Source of the DNA: Diphasiastrum complanatum
Lineage: Eukaryota > Streptophyta > Lycopodiopsida > Lycopodiales > Lycopodiaceae
Assembly (NCBI GenBank): GCA_029204225.1
Contig: CM055100.1
Coordinates: 62,751,141 to 62,815,140, forward strand
Direction: 5' to 3'
DNA: 64,000 bases
The stretch's first letter is position 1, and each line of letters opens with the position of its first letter. Positions 1-12,500 of this stretch are shown here, piece by piece. The notes beneath the pieces are model-generated. The model was not told where the DNA came from. It saw only the letters and a program-made list of their open reading frames with translations, and made no database searches. The translations under genes were made by a program, and so were the position numbers.

Positions 1-1916
1 ATCCTGGGGAAAGGCATAAGAAAGGTCTGATATATCATTGATGCAAGGAGAACAGAAGTGATCTTTGCAGGCTAACATAGACAGGCTGTATGAATGACGA
101 GGAAGACCTCATTTTTGTTAAAGTCTACATCAGGAAAGCCAAAAAAGAGTCCTTTATTCTCATAATAAAGGGAATGGTTCATACTGTTATCAGGACTCTG
201 TGTCTATCAAATACATGATACACACGATTGGGAGCATGTTTTGGGAAGTGTCAAGTGCTGCAAATAAAAAAAAAGGAGTCTGGGTGGGAGATGAGGAAGC
301 TGTTCAAATAGTAAGTGTTGGCTCTGTGACCATTGAACTAGCCACTGTGTGAGGGAAAGCCAACAATGTCTTCCACATAGCAGGTTTGGCCAAAACCGAT
401 TGCAGTCCGGATGCTTACTGATCTAGACATGAGATTGTTTTCAAAAGAAAGGGATGTGTTTTGTTGTTGGGAAAGCACACTGTGCAGGAAGTTTGAGCAG
501 ACCATTTTCACGGCATAAAAGATGAAGAGCAGCCAAATTTCATGGTGGAACACAAAACTTTGGGAAGGCAATGGAACAAGAGCACAAACACAACAGTGCA
601 ACAAACCATGTAAGCAGGGACTTGAATTTATTGAGAAGAATCTAGAATGGGATTGGTGGCACTTTTATAAGGAAGATGGGTTGTGGATCCAATAGGGAAT
701 AAAAAGTAAAACTCAGCACATGGGTGCGAGACCAGTGGCAGGGACTCAACACCAGAGAGCCTTGATCTCAACAAGATTTTCTCGCTTGTAGAAGTCATGG
801 GATTGAAAATTGAGGGATTGAGATGACATTCACTACTGCCCTCCTGTTCAGATTGTAGATTGTTCAAAATCAGGAAAAAGGAAGCAGGTTAAATTTATCA
901 AGGAAACTATATTGAGAGTATGTTAAAACTTCAAAATCAAAGAACGTGAGTCCTCAAGTCCCTTTGGCAACAAATGTCAAATTGTGAAATTGCACCCAAG
1001 AGGAGAGGAGGAAGCAATGGAAACTAGACCTCGATGAGAGGAAAAGATATATAACAGATAAGCCACTTATTGGAGGAAGACTGGTCAGCAGTTCTATAGT
1101 CGTGCTATTTGTCTTGCTATTCAATAGTTCAATATGACATCACTAGTGAACTTTTCTCAAATGCAGCGAGGCTAATATGTATTCAATGCATTTTGTGTGA
1201 TTGTCATAGATAGCATTCCTCCTAAAAATTTGTTTGTGTGACTGTTCAAACGATTTGTGTGATTGTGATAGACAGCATTCCTCCTAGAAATTTTTGATTG
1301 TGCAGCTTTGAATGTCATTCAGGATTGCCACTGCTTTGTTCCTTTCACTCTCCTAATTTACCAGGGTCAAATTGACTCCTTTGCAGCCTTGATGTCCACC
1401 ATCTACTCCTTTGAGCTTGAAGGTGCCACCGTTGGCTGCCTTTCACTGCTCCAGCTATTTATTCAAACATGAGAAACTGCCGATTAGCAAATGTTCTGGT
1501 ATTAAAATCACCTCCCCAATTCAAGTCGCTTGGGCCCAACAAGTCCCATTCTATGCTCTCTAGAGTACATTAGCCATTTCTTCCAATCCCCTTGAGATAC
1601 CTTAAATTGGCTCAACACACCCACTACCATAGCTATATCTGGCATTGAATTCACTGTGGCATACATCGACTTTCCTACCAAGCTCATACCAGTCGGCCAA
1701 ATAAAGGACATACAATCAAAATGAGGGTTAATGAGTAGCACCAACCCTGAGAAGCTTCAACAAATTATGGGAATTGTGACAGTTTCACAAATGTGCTTTA
1801 AAAGGGAGGTAGAATTGTGAACGAGGGGAATGCAAGTCTCTCAAAAAGCCTTTTCAATTTCCGAACAACGATCTTGACAATTTTAAATTGTCAAATTCGA
1901 ATGATGAACACTGTAC
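1..1916 (-). other. Partial intron 1 of the minus-strand receptor kinase
   Basis: This stretch follows the splice donor of the minus-strand kinase (GCAGAG|GTACAG, exon ending at 1917). It aligns on the opposite strand with the intron of the plus copy. Position 1 here matches about 13118, and the stretch at about 390-570 matches about 12590-12680. Exon 2 is therefore expected roughly 1.1 kb beyond the left edge. The short open frames inside are shadows without coding signature. Confidence 0.85.
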
Positions 1917-3834
1917 CTCTGCATTCGCCGTGTAGATATGCCAACCCGCGAGCTGTGCCCTTAGCTATCTCAAATCTCCTCCGCCAATTTAGTGCCGCGC
2001 TGGTTTCATCATTCCCAGATAGCCATTTATCAAGCGAACCGTTTGCCATATATTCATATACTAGCAAGCGATCAACGCCTTCTGAGCAAAAGCCCCACAG
2101 GCGGACAAGATTGATATGGTGAATACTGCCAATTGTGGCAACTTCTGCCCTAAATTCCTTCTGCCCTTGGCTGGCACCCTCAAGTTTCTTAACAGCAATC
2201 TTGGTTCCGTCACCAAGACTTCCTTCATATACTGATCCGAAACTTCCAGCTCCCAGCTGTTTTCTAAATCCCTCGGTTGCCACGTGAAGGTCACTATACG
2301 AAAATCTTGTAAGACCTTGCACCATCTCGATAAAAGAGTGATCTTCAGTGTTCCCATACACAGTCTTCGCCTTTTTCTTGCTTCTGTACCAGAAAATGGC
2401 CGAAAGAAGGAGGAAAACTGCTACTAGAGAGCCAATCACACCAGCAACTATTGCAGTATGGGATTGCTTTTTCTGGGATATAGGCAGCTGCTGATCTTGA
2501 ACCTTTATAAACCCTAACTTTGTCTGATCTGGAACAGTTTCCATCGTTTGCAGGGGATCTGTGAAGATGAAGCAAGAATTAGATGACCCGTAGAAAAAAG
2601 ATGCGGTGCAGGAACAGTTTTCCAGGCATGAGTTCATGCAATTAGCTTTGGTGAGAGAAGTTTGCCCCGAATTTGGCACAAATTTGTCAGCGAAATAATC
2701 CACGCCAGACAGCTCCACCAGATTGTCGTTTGTTGCCATGGTCTGATTGCATGTCAGCTCTCCAGCTCTGAGATAGCAGCCTTGTGATGTGGAGGAAGCA
2801 TTGGCGGGCAGAAAAGAATCAGGACAGCTGCACTGTCCCGTTGAGCCACTGCACAATCCATAAGGACCACAAGTGCCAGGAAGGCGGCACTGCTGATCGG
2901 AAGGGAAAAAATCATAATCTACGTTGAAAGCGCCATTATAAACGTAAATCCGCAAATTTCCGTCAAATTCAATCTTCAGAAACCTTGTATAGTTGGATAA
3001 GAACGTCTTGGTTTGGATCTGCAGACTGTTGTAGTTGGAAATGCTACATAGAACAGAGGAAGTGCTATTTGTTGAAGATGTGGCCAAAAGCAATCCCACA
3101 CGATTTGAAGCCAAAGTTAATTGAACGTCATCATGGCAGTTGCGCAAAGAATCTGTGTCATTTTTACCACGAGATGCCCAGATCCAATACGGCAAGGGCT
3201 TTGGATAGCGTACATAGCAAGCCAGCCCGCCTGGCTCTATCGCCAGTGAGTAAGATCCTTCCGAAAGGTTTCTATCAGATATGCTGCTGATCAAGCGCAT
3301 GCCAGAAGATAGAACTTGGCCTTGCAAGAGAGTGTCAGTCGGAAAGTCGAAGCTTTGCCAGATGCTTTCATTAAGCAGGTTGTATATTGCCAAATTTCCT
3401 GAATCTTGCATTTCTATTCCAAGTCCCCCACGCCCATCTGTGTGTGTCGACCACACCTCCCGCCCATCACCGTCATTCAGCACCAAGCTGCCATTAGCCA
3501 CGAAAGTGAAGGATCCATTCCTATTTACTGGCTGGTTTCTGTTGGGGCTCCACACAGCAGCAGCCAAGCTCTTGGTTGGAACATCAACCCATACACAAAG
3601 TGTGTAAGCATTGAAGCTTTTGCGCATAAATCCCATCGCAAATGTGTCATCCATGTCATAGGCCAGATACTTCAAGATATACGTGAATCCATCGGACATC
3701 AATCCCTCAGTAAGATCACCAATTCTCACAGTGAAATTTTGCACTTGAGCATATCTGAGAGGCGATCCAGATAATCCTTTCCTTGGAAACAACAGGAAGA
3801 TAAGCATGACGAAGAAGAGGTGCTGCTTGCTCAT
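1917..3834 (-). CDS. G-type lectin S-receptor-like Ser/Thr kinase, exon 1 (gene continues off the left edge)
   Basis: Exon 1 encodes 639 residues plus one base (phase 1). I chose the Met at 3834 (MSKQHL) over the upstream in-frame Met at 3885 because it aligns with the start of the plus copy and the bases just before it are shared. In order it shows a hydrophobic signal peptide, a B-lectin region (WSTHTDGRGG, DSGNLAIYN, WQSFDFPTD), an EGF-like CRLPGTCGPYGLC, a PAN/apple cysteine set (NCMNSCLENCSCTASFF), a membrane span followed by KKK, and the kinase N-lobe with LGAGSFGSVYEG, AVKK and the helix-C AEV. The frame runs past the donor at 1917/1916 for only about 8 residues, which is intron. The catalytic and activation loops would be on exon 2, outside the window. 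A plasma-membrane receptor kinase role is inferred from the family. The B-lectin core reads VWSPNRNQP where the sister and most relatives have VWSANR. Confident on family, not on whether the full gene is intact. Confidence 0.9.
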
Positions 3835-3877
3835 GCTTAGCTTAGTTGCACGCAGCAAATGAAAATTCTGCAAAAAT

Positions 3878-3932
3878 AGACTCACTTAAAGTTGTTTTCT
3901 TTCAAAGACTCACTTAAAGTTGTTTTCTTTCG
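3878..3932. repeat. Two copies of a 28-bp direct repeat just upstream of the kinase start
   Basis: The unit beginning AGACTCACTTAAAGTTG occurs at 3878 and again at 3906, about 45 bp upstream of the chosen minus-strand ATG. The plus-strand sister gene has no such duplication here. It lies where a 5' UTR or core promoter would be expected. Confidence 0.85.
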
Positions 3933-4057
3933 TAAGAAATCGCGCACTTATCACGCTCATCCCATGCGCTCTGCAATCAGATTTGATAACGACAACCGCC
4001 ACTCACGATCTCCCACAGACATGACAACCACTTCTGTACTTTTTTCATCTGCACACC

Positions 4058-4797
4058 TGTAAAAATTATGTATATATTTAATATCATCTGTGTACTCAAT
4101 GAATGAACATAAAACGTATCAGAACAACATCAGAATAGAAGAGAGAGAACGAAACATCAATCATAATCAAAGATAGACATCGTAGATGCTTTCGATGTAT
4201 TGTCAGTAATAGGTTCATCACCTTTACAGATTGTGTGATTAGCTTTGTGAAGCACGCGATTACATCTGCTATTGTTTTGTGTTCACCTGCATTATTGACC
4301 TGTATATTTCGTTATACTTAATCTGATTACAGCTCTGTTTGTTCTGCGTTCATATTTGTGTCAATATTGCAATGTTTTTCTACATTCTGTCTGGCTTTCT
4401 AATTACTTAATCTGGTTGTCTGCTCTTCGCAAATTATTATTAGTCTAACTATTCACGACTAATATTTAGTCTTGCTTTTCGCGACTGATTATTAGTCTAG
4501 CTCTTCGCGAATAATTCGCGACTAATAATTTGTCTAGCTGTTCGCGACAAATTATCTTTCTGATGTTTTTGATACTTAATGTTTGGCTACGTAATCAGAT
4601 CGAACGTGATTTCTATCACTAATGTTCTGTTCGATTTTGATAGGCGTAGTCATGCTTGAGAAAAGAGTGAGATAGCTTATTCCGCTGCGCACGAATAATT
4701 TTCGTTCGAGTTCGTTTCTTTTTCGAGTTTCGAGTTCGCTTCTTTTCGTGTTTGTTTCTTTTTCGAGTTATCTTTCTTCACACCCCTCTTTCCAACA
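4058..4797 (+). mobile_element. Copia-type LTR, probably solo, in the kinase promoter region
   Basis: The 3' half (about 4560-4797, ending CTTTCCAACA) matches, in reverse orientation, the LTR that starts at 57911 beside the primer site of the copia element at 54.6-57.9 kb (TGTCGGAAAG there). Shared blocks include GATAGAAATCACG and ATGACTA.GCCTATCAA read on the minus strand. A TATA-like stretch (TATATATTTA at about 4071) precedes a likely transcript start. The left boundary is uncertain and could lie as far left as about 3930. No second LTR or coding region adjoins it, so a solo LTR is likely. Confidence 0.6.
4425..4555. repeat. Short degenerate tandem repeat with TCGCGA boxes
   Basis: Several roughly 30-bp units of the form TTCGCGA-CTAATAATT-GTCTAGCT repeat with changes inside the LTR-like stretch. 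It is AT-rich apart from the TCGCGA boxes. Confidence 0.6.
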
Positions 4798-4938
4798 ATT
4801 TTATGGTGCTATTTTTAAGTACTGTATATACTTTTATGGCTTTGTCTTACCTTGTTAGGTTATGAATAAAGGTTTCAAAAGGTTTGGTCTTGACTTGTCA
4901 AGACGAACTAAGTGTTATTCTGTAACTAACTAACTCAC

Positions 4939-4957
4939 TCACACACACACACACACA

Positions 4958-4988
<31 letters not shown>
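4939..4988. repeat. Compound (AC)n(TC)n microsatellite
   Basis: About 11 AC units pass directly into about 14 TC units. Confidence 0.98.
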
Positions 4989-4991
<3 letters not shown>

Positions 4992-7900
4992 TCTGTTGGG
5001 GCATAAGAAGCTCAAGCTTGATTAAAGGAGAAGAAGAAGCTTGGGCCCCAATAGGCCTAAGGCCCCGTTCTTTTGAAGGAAAGATTGGGAAAAAGGGGGA
5101 GGGGGTTAGAAAGTTTTTAAACATAGATTGTTTTTATTTTTTTCTTGGGTATTATTCAAGAGCTTTCTCACATTATGGGTTTCCAAAAATTTATTGGTAG
5201 TCAGGTAATGTTAGTTAGGCAATGTTAGCGATGATTTTGTACATTTGCCTAATTAATTACAAGTTTGTAACAACATTTTTTTTCTCAAGCACGAGATTTC
5301 ATAAAAAAAATGACAACTTTTTTTTATGAAAATTGCTTGGACGACTCTTGCAAATGCCTTTACCAACTTGCTAATTACAAAAAACTTCTTGTTTTTTCCT
5401 ATGAATTATGGCAAACTAAAGAAGTTCCCAAAATTGGAGTGGTGTTCTACACTTCTTTCGAAATTCGACTGACATCACCTACCATGGGAGATCCGATCGA
5501 TTGTAATAATTTGCTTTACACATTTAGTAAAGCCATTTTTGGAACTTCATTAAAACATAAAAAACCGAAAAAATCAAATGCAAAATCTATTTAACAAAAG
5601 CAACTACCGTATGGGCAATCGGAAACTGGACATCTATGTCCAAAAGTTTTTTCTCAATTTTTTGGCCAAGGCTTTAAAGCACTGTCATTGCTTCATGAAA
5701 GGGCATGCACGACCAAACGGCTCCGAAATTGAAACATGCTAAGCCTAAGAATAAAAGAGAAAAAGTTTTTTAACGAACTGAAGCTGTTGCTCGCTAATAG
5801 AAGCAAGAGAAAAAACCAATAGAAACCAATTAAGCATTACATTCCTTTAAGAACTGAGAAATTTGATAAGAATAATTCAATTGAAAAAATCTAAGGTTGA
5901 ATAAAAGTCATATGCAATCTTTGTATTGCACATTGAATTAAATTCAACCCGTCAGTAGAGCAATTATCATTGAAACAGCTTAATCAAATTTGTTCTTAAT
6001 TGAATTAGATTCCCACTCATTATTTTCCATTTAATCTATCACTCAAGGAATGTTAGGGCGGGACCTACAATCCTTTTAGTGATCGGAAAGATTAAGAAAA
6101 GGGTGAAGAAAACCATGAGTTGGAATTTGTACTATAAAGTTGGAATTTGGAGGAATTCATAAGACTTTGATAGTATTGATTAATTGGACTCAAAAGGTAT
6201 ATGACTCATTTGTGAGATCTAGAAATTTTGGAAATCATAGTCCCATCCGTCCAGCCGCCTCTTCCCCGTTTCCTCCACTGTTGTAACTTCCATCGTATCT
6301 CCCATCGCTACTCTCATAATCACCACCTCACCCCCCCTTATTGTCACTATTCCATTAACCTCTTCTCCCTTTCGCCCCACAATCATTCCCACCATCGCAG
6401 ATCTAACCACCCCTATCATCACCCCTAATCAGGCATCAAAGCATTCAAGATCATTCAACATGTGCATTACAACTACTATATTATCAATGATCCTTTTTCT
6501 TGAGAGCACTGTGAGACAAAACCACACAACGTGTCAGCACGAGAGAAACTATGTCTCTCATGAATAATGTTAGATCGACTCGCTTACTAGCGGACTTCTT
6601 GGATGTCGGTTTAGCAACACTTTGCTTAGCCCAGGTTGATACTCAACCAATTGACAATCCAACCGACTCTCTCATCTTCAATCTACTTATATGGATGGAG
6701 AGAGAAAGAGTTTAATCTAATCTGAGATTACAAGAACGGTTGATTAAGCACGTTTCAATGGTATTCAGATTGCCTTTAGCATAATCTGTGGAGGAGGACG
6801 TCCTCCTGGTACTTTCTTGATTTTCTTTGTACTTGATTTTCTTCGCCTTCGTGTCTTGTTCGACTTTCGGCTTCCCCTTTGAGCTCCTTTGGTCTTTGAA
6901 CGTTTGACCTTTGAGGTATTCACCTTCGTGTCTTGTTCAGCTAAAACGGTTATGTGGCGGTTGAGACCTGATGTGGTTTTTTGCCTGTGGGCAGTTCCTT
7001 TGTATTTGTGCAGATATGAAGACCTGTTGTTCCTTTCCGTGTATTTCTACAAACATGAGCTCGAAAGCTAGCAAAGCTTTGTGGCTCAAAAGATTTTGTT
7101 TCTTCAATCCAGCATACCATCCAATTCCCAGAAGAAGATCTTGGTCAACGTTGAAGACTCCAAGTGTCGGGGCCTATAACTGGCCATTAATAAAGTCTGA
7201 AAGCAGTTGATTTTCAAAGGGCCCTCAACCGATTCATGACCGACATGGCTAACTCTCCTGATCCCATCATACTGGAACCCTATTACAACGTGGAGACACT
7301 ACTGACAACTACCAAAGTGGATACTCTTGGTACATGTGCTTCGGCGACTACTGTTTCAATCCGAATAAAGCCTTCAAAAAGTCGGCCATCGTGGATCAAA
7401 TCCCCTTATACCGGACCTACCATCACCTATCTACCACATCGTTCATTAATATAGCGAGGTTGAAATGATGGTATACGATGGGTTTCCTGGGAAATATGCA
7501 CCCGACATTCGGCCCAATTCGCTCGCAATCCATCACGCACAGCACATTGTGGTTCCGTTTTGTCCGCGTGGTTGCTAAAACCACCGAAAGATCCGTGATG
7601 CCAAATATACGAAGAGCTCTTTGAGTTATCATCACTATTGGAATAAGCTTATTTCTCGATTTAGAAATACTTTCTCAAAAAAATTTCCCATAATCTACGC
7701 ACATAACCTTTATTGATTAATCCCAATGACTCATAAAATGTTCATTGTATAAGCAATCATTGTCTAAAAAAACAATTTATGATGAACTCCTCTTACATTG
7801 CTTGTCTAATATATTAACTTTATGCATGAGTAACCTAGCTACTCAAGTTAATTATCAATAATTTGGAAATCTCAAATGTTTAGGTGTAGGCCGTTTAAGT

Positions 7901-8220
7901 TAGGGAAAGCCTACGGCTTTCCTTGGTTTTTAGAGCTTGGGCCTTGGGGCTATCACCCTCAGCCCAAGCGCTCAACAACGAGTTCTTCTCTCTCGGACCT
8001 ATGACTACTAGGCTAGCACTACCACTAAATTTGTAAATGCCATTGGGAGGATCTTTAGGTTCTTTTGGGGCCTATATTATAGTGCCCCGATAATACTGCC
8101 CATTTCTTCAACAGATGAACTAACTACTTGCCGGTTTTTACTTTGTTGCTCGCAATTTGTCCGACGCTAATCAAATAATGAAAAATAAGAGGAATGTTAC
8201 CGGCTAGAGCAGTAGAAAAC
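4989..8220. other. Intergenic DNA between the two kinases; no gene recognised
   Basis: No open frame here has a recognisable domain. The stretch at about 6050-6230 is related to 44320-44490 (shared ATGAGTTGGAATT.GTACTAT and following bases), so it is a dispersed repeat fragment. A pyrimidine-rich CCACC-type stretch lies at about 6230-6430. The rest is AT-rich and unassigned. Confidence 0.6.
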
Positions 8221-8505
8221 TGTAGAACGGCGTTGAATAAATTTTTCAGCACCTTTAGCTCCGTCTTCAGCTTCGCGTAGGGATTGCTCTTCTTCTGGCA
8301 GAGTGGCACGTAGGGTAGCCACCTCTGTATCTCGTGTGGCAAGAGCAGCTCCGTGGCTAGCTTGTTGGTCCTTCAAAAGTTGAATGGACCGAGCTGAAAG
8401 GCCTTTATAATACTCGGCCCCCTTATGGAGTAATTGGGCAGCCGGTACTTCATTTTGTGATTCTCCTATGGTCAGGTCCAGAGTGACCCGAAGAGTGGTG
8501 ACTTT
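8221..8505 (-). pseudogene. Broken coding piece with a coiled-coil, family unknown
   Basis: Read on the minus strand, 8505 to 8221 stays open in one frame for about 95 codons with no obvious start. The composition is coiled-coil-like, rich in Leu, Glu, Ala and Gln (for example LKDQQASHGAALATRDTEV and LPEEEQSLREAEDGAKG). The frame is lost in both directions. It resembles a fragment of a retroelement gag or a host coiled-coil protein, but I do not recognise the family. Confidence 0.4.
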
Positions 8506-9073
8506 ATGCTTAGCCTTGGAAGGGTAGATGGCTTGGAAGTGAAAACTTCATTAGATCACCCCAGCACCTTCTTTTTTCTCCTCCCTTGTATTGCACTTTT
8601 GATGTCATGCAGCAGTAAGCCTGTGACGCTCCCAATTTCTAACTTCCAAAGAAGAAGAAATTGCATCCAATGTGCTTTGCTGCTTCATCCTTTGACTCAC
8701 TGACTGAGCTATCCAATGTGCTTATCCTTTGACTGACTGAGCTATGGGGCGGCTGGCTTGAAGCTCACACCCCAAAAACTAGAAAAATGGTTGTCATACT
8801 TTTACTATGTCAGTCACCCTCCACCCAGCCTGCTCGTGTTTTTAAGATATATAGAAAGGGAGAGAGGTTACTGAATATTGAGTGGGTATTTGCTTCCTAA
8901 TTTTGATCTGATCCTGTCTTAGTTCTTAGCTTAAGGTCTGCTTTCTTATCTTTCAAATCTTGTCTTAAAATAATAACCTGCATGTTTTAATGTTTGTGGG
9001 TTTTAGAAAGATAGCGTCAGATTTTTACTTTCATATCATAGCTAAAAAAATTCAAAAGATTCAAAGATCAGAC

Positions 9074-9241
9074 TCATAAAGTCAATAGTTTCCTCAAAGC
9101 CTAGCATTGAGAAATTTCACCTTTAAATGAGCTGCTATGAGATTACAGACGAGTCTTTCATAAAGTCAATAGTTTCCTCAAATTCTACCATTGAGATTTT
9201 TCACCTTTAAATGTGCTGCTATGGGGTTATAAATGAGTCTT
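9074..9241. repeat. Tandem duplication of an 84-bp unit upstream of the plus-strand kinase
   Basis: The unit beginning TCATAAAGTCAATAGTTTCC at 9074 recurs at 9158 with a few substitutions. It lies 300-470 bp upstream of the kinase start, within the likely promoter. Confidence 0.85.
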
Positions 9242-9543
9242 GCAAATTTGATGACTACATGTTACTTTGCGCAAGTGTAGTCTAATATTGGAGCTCTGGG
9301 GAGATGGATCGTACAACTCACAATGTCAAATTTCCTATGGTTTCCTGAATCATCATAATGAGGCTAATGAAATATATGTATATTAACATTTCAGATTCAG
9401 AATCGTGTAAAAATTCTACTACACTTCTATTTCCTATGAAAGAAAACAGTTCTGAGTTTCTTTTTGGAGCAATCAGTCCGTTCTTTTGTATAATTTTCAT
9501 TTTCCCAGACTAGCAAAGTGAGCTGCATGCAGCTGAGCTAAGC

Positions 9544-12500
9544 ATGAGCAAACATCATCATCTTTGGGATGAAAATCTATGCCTCTGCTTCATCATACTT
9601 GTCTTCCTTTTGTTTCAAAGCGAAGTATCGTCTGGATCGTCTCTCAAAGTTTCTGCGCTGCCAAACTTGACTTTTTCAATTGGTCATCCTACATTGATGT
9701 CGGATGGGTTCACCCGTACATCGGGTTTTATTTTTCCTGATTTGGATGGCACATTTGCGTTCGGATTTTTGTCCAAAAGCTTTGACGCTTACACATTGTC
9801 TATATGGCTTGATATTCCAAGCAAGAACTTGGTCGCTGATGTTGTGTGGAGCGCCAATAGAAACCAGCCAGTAAATGGCAATGGATCCCTCACTTTCGTG
9901 GCCAATGGCAGTTTGGTGCTGAATGACGGTGACGGACGGGAGGTGTGGTCGACACACACGGATGGGCGGGGGGGACTTGGACTAGAATTGCAGGACTCAG
10001 GGAATTTGGCAATCTACAACCAGTTTAACAAAAGTGTCTGGCAAAGCTTCGACTTTCCGACTGACAGTCTCTTGCAAGGTCAAGTTCTATCTTCTGGCAT
10101 GCGCTTGATCAGCAGCATATCTGACAGAAACCTTTCGGAAGGATCTTACTCACTGAGGATAGAGCCAGGCGGGCTGGCTTGCTACGTAAGCTCTACAAGG
10201 CCCTTGCCGTATTGGATCTGGGCATCTCGTGGTAAAAATGACACAGATTCTTTGCGCAACTGCCATGATGACGTTCAATTAACTTTGGCTTCAAATCGTG
10301 TGGGATTGCTTTTGGCCACATCTTCAACAAATAGCACTTCCTCTGCTCTATGTAGCATTGCCAACCAGAGCCCTCTGCTGATCCAAACCAAGACGTTTTT
10401 GTCCAACTATACAAGGTTTCTGAAGATTGAATCTGATGGAAATATGCGGATTTACGTTTATAATGGAGCTCTGAACGTAGATTATGACTTTTTCCCTTCC
10501 GATCAGCAGTGCCGCCTGCCTGGCACTTGTGGTCCTTACGGATTATGCAGTGCCTCAAGTGGACCATGCAGCTGCCCTGATTCTTTTCTGCCCGCCAATG
10601 CTTCGTCCGCATCACAAGGCTGCTATCTCAGAGCTGGAGAGCTGACATGCAATCAGACCATGGCAACAAACCACAAGTTGGTGGAGCTGTCTGGCGTGGA
10701 TTATTTCCCTGACAAATTTGTGGCGAATTCGAGGCAAATTTCTCTTACCAAAGCTAACTGCATGAACTCATGCCTGCAAAACTGTTCCTGCACCGCATCG
10801 TTTTTCTACGGATCATCTAATAGTTGCTTCATCTTCACAGATCCCCTGCAAACGCTGGAAATTGTTCCGGATCAGACTAAGTTAGGGTTTATAAAGGTTA
10901 AAGATCAGCAGCTGCCTATATCCAAGAAAAAGCAATCGCATACTGGACTAGTTGCTGGTGTGATTGGCTCTCTAGTAGCAGTTTCCGTCCTTTCGGCCAT
11001 TTTCTGGTACAGAAGGAAGAAAAAGGCGAAGACTGTGTATGGGAACACTGAAGACGACTCTTTTATCGAGATGGTGCAAGGTCTTACAAGATTTTCGTAT
11101 AGCGACCTTCATGTGGCAACGGAGGGATTTAGAAAACAGCTGGGAGCTGGAGGTTTCGGAGCAGTATATGAAGGAAGTCTCGGTGACGGAACCAAGATTG
11201 CTGTGAAGAAGCTAGAGGGTGCCGGTCAAGGGCAGAAAGAATTCAAGGCAGAAGTTGCCACAATTGGCAGTATTCACCATATCAATCTTGTCCGCCTGCG
11301 GGGATTTTGCTCAGAAGGCGTTGATCGCTTGCTAGTATATGAATATATGCCAAACGGTTCGCTTGATAAATGGCTATCGGGAAATGATGAAACCAGCACC
11401 ACACTAAATTGGCAGGGGAGATTTGAGATAGCTAAGGGCACAGCTCGCGGGTTGGCATACCTACATGGCGAATGCAGAGGTACGATCTTTGTCATTCAAA
11501 TTCATAACTGCGTCAAAACTGCCAAGATCCTTGTTTTTTAATTGAGCAAAATTGATGTTATTGAAAAAGGGTTTTTAAAAAACTTGCATTCCCTTCATTC
11601 ACAATCCTACCTCCCTTTTTAAACGCATTACTATGAAACTCCCACAATGCCCATAATTTCTTGAAGCTTCTCAAGGATGTTGCTACTCATTAACCCGTTT
11701 TTCACTTGTATGTCCTTTATTTGGCCGAGTACAATGTAACTAGACGTTGAGGAGATAGAGGGAGATCTTAGCAGACAAGCCACTTATTCGAGAACTACTA
11801 GTGAGCAGGTCTGCAATCGTACTGCTTGTCCGGCGATCTAATTGTTCAGTATGACATACCTCGTGAACTTTTCTCAAATGCAACGAGTCTGATGTCTTAT
11901 CAATGCATTTTGTGTTCTTGTGATAGACAGCATTCCTGCTCCAAGCCTCAATGCTGTGCGCAGCTTTGATTTTCATTCAGAATTGTTCCTTTCACTCTCC
12001 TAATTTACCAGCGACAGATTGCCTCCTTCGCAGCCTCGATGTCTGCCATATACTCCTTTGTGGTTGACAGTGTCCATTTGCTGCCTTCGACTCCTCCAGC
12101 TATTTCGTACATTTCAAACTTGAGAAACTATCAAGTAGCAAATGTTTTCGTATTAAAATCACCGCCCCCGCCCCAATCTAACTCTGGTTGGTCCAGGTGC
12201 AGTGTCAGTCCCATTCAATGCTTTCCAGGATACATTAGCCACTTCTTCCAGTCCTCTTGAGATACCTTAGCACAGGTTATTGGCTCAACAAACCCTCATG
12301 TAATTTTTCATTGAGAAAGCAGTACAAATATCCATGTCACGGATACCATAGTCTTCAACGGCTGTCATGCCAGAGTGGTCCTGTTTGATCCCATCACTTC
12401 TACAGGGAAAAGGGCTTGTTGAGATCAAGGTGCTTTATCGTTGAGTCCTCCTTGGCCACTGATCAATATTGCCCTCATGTGCTGAGTCTTTGACTTTGTA

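Noticed and set aside
6228-6428. His/Pro-rich protein at 6228-6428
   Set aside because: Open on both strands because of low-complexity CCACC sequence; no support.
9074-9241. CRISPR-like or satellite array
   Set aside because: Only two adjacent copies with no spacers; a simple tandem duplication.
11480-11541. Kinase ending at 11541 as a truncated receptor lacking the catalytic loop
   Set aside because: A consensus donor at 11479/11480 and the phase-matched exon at 14227 restore the kinase; the tail is intron.
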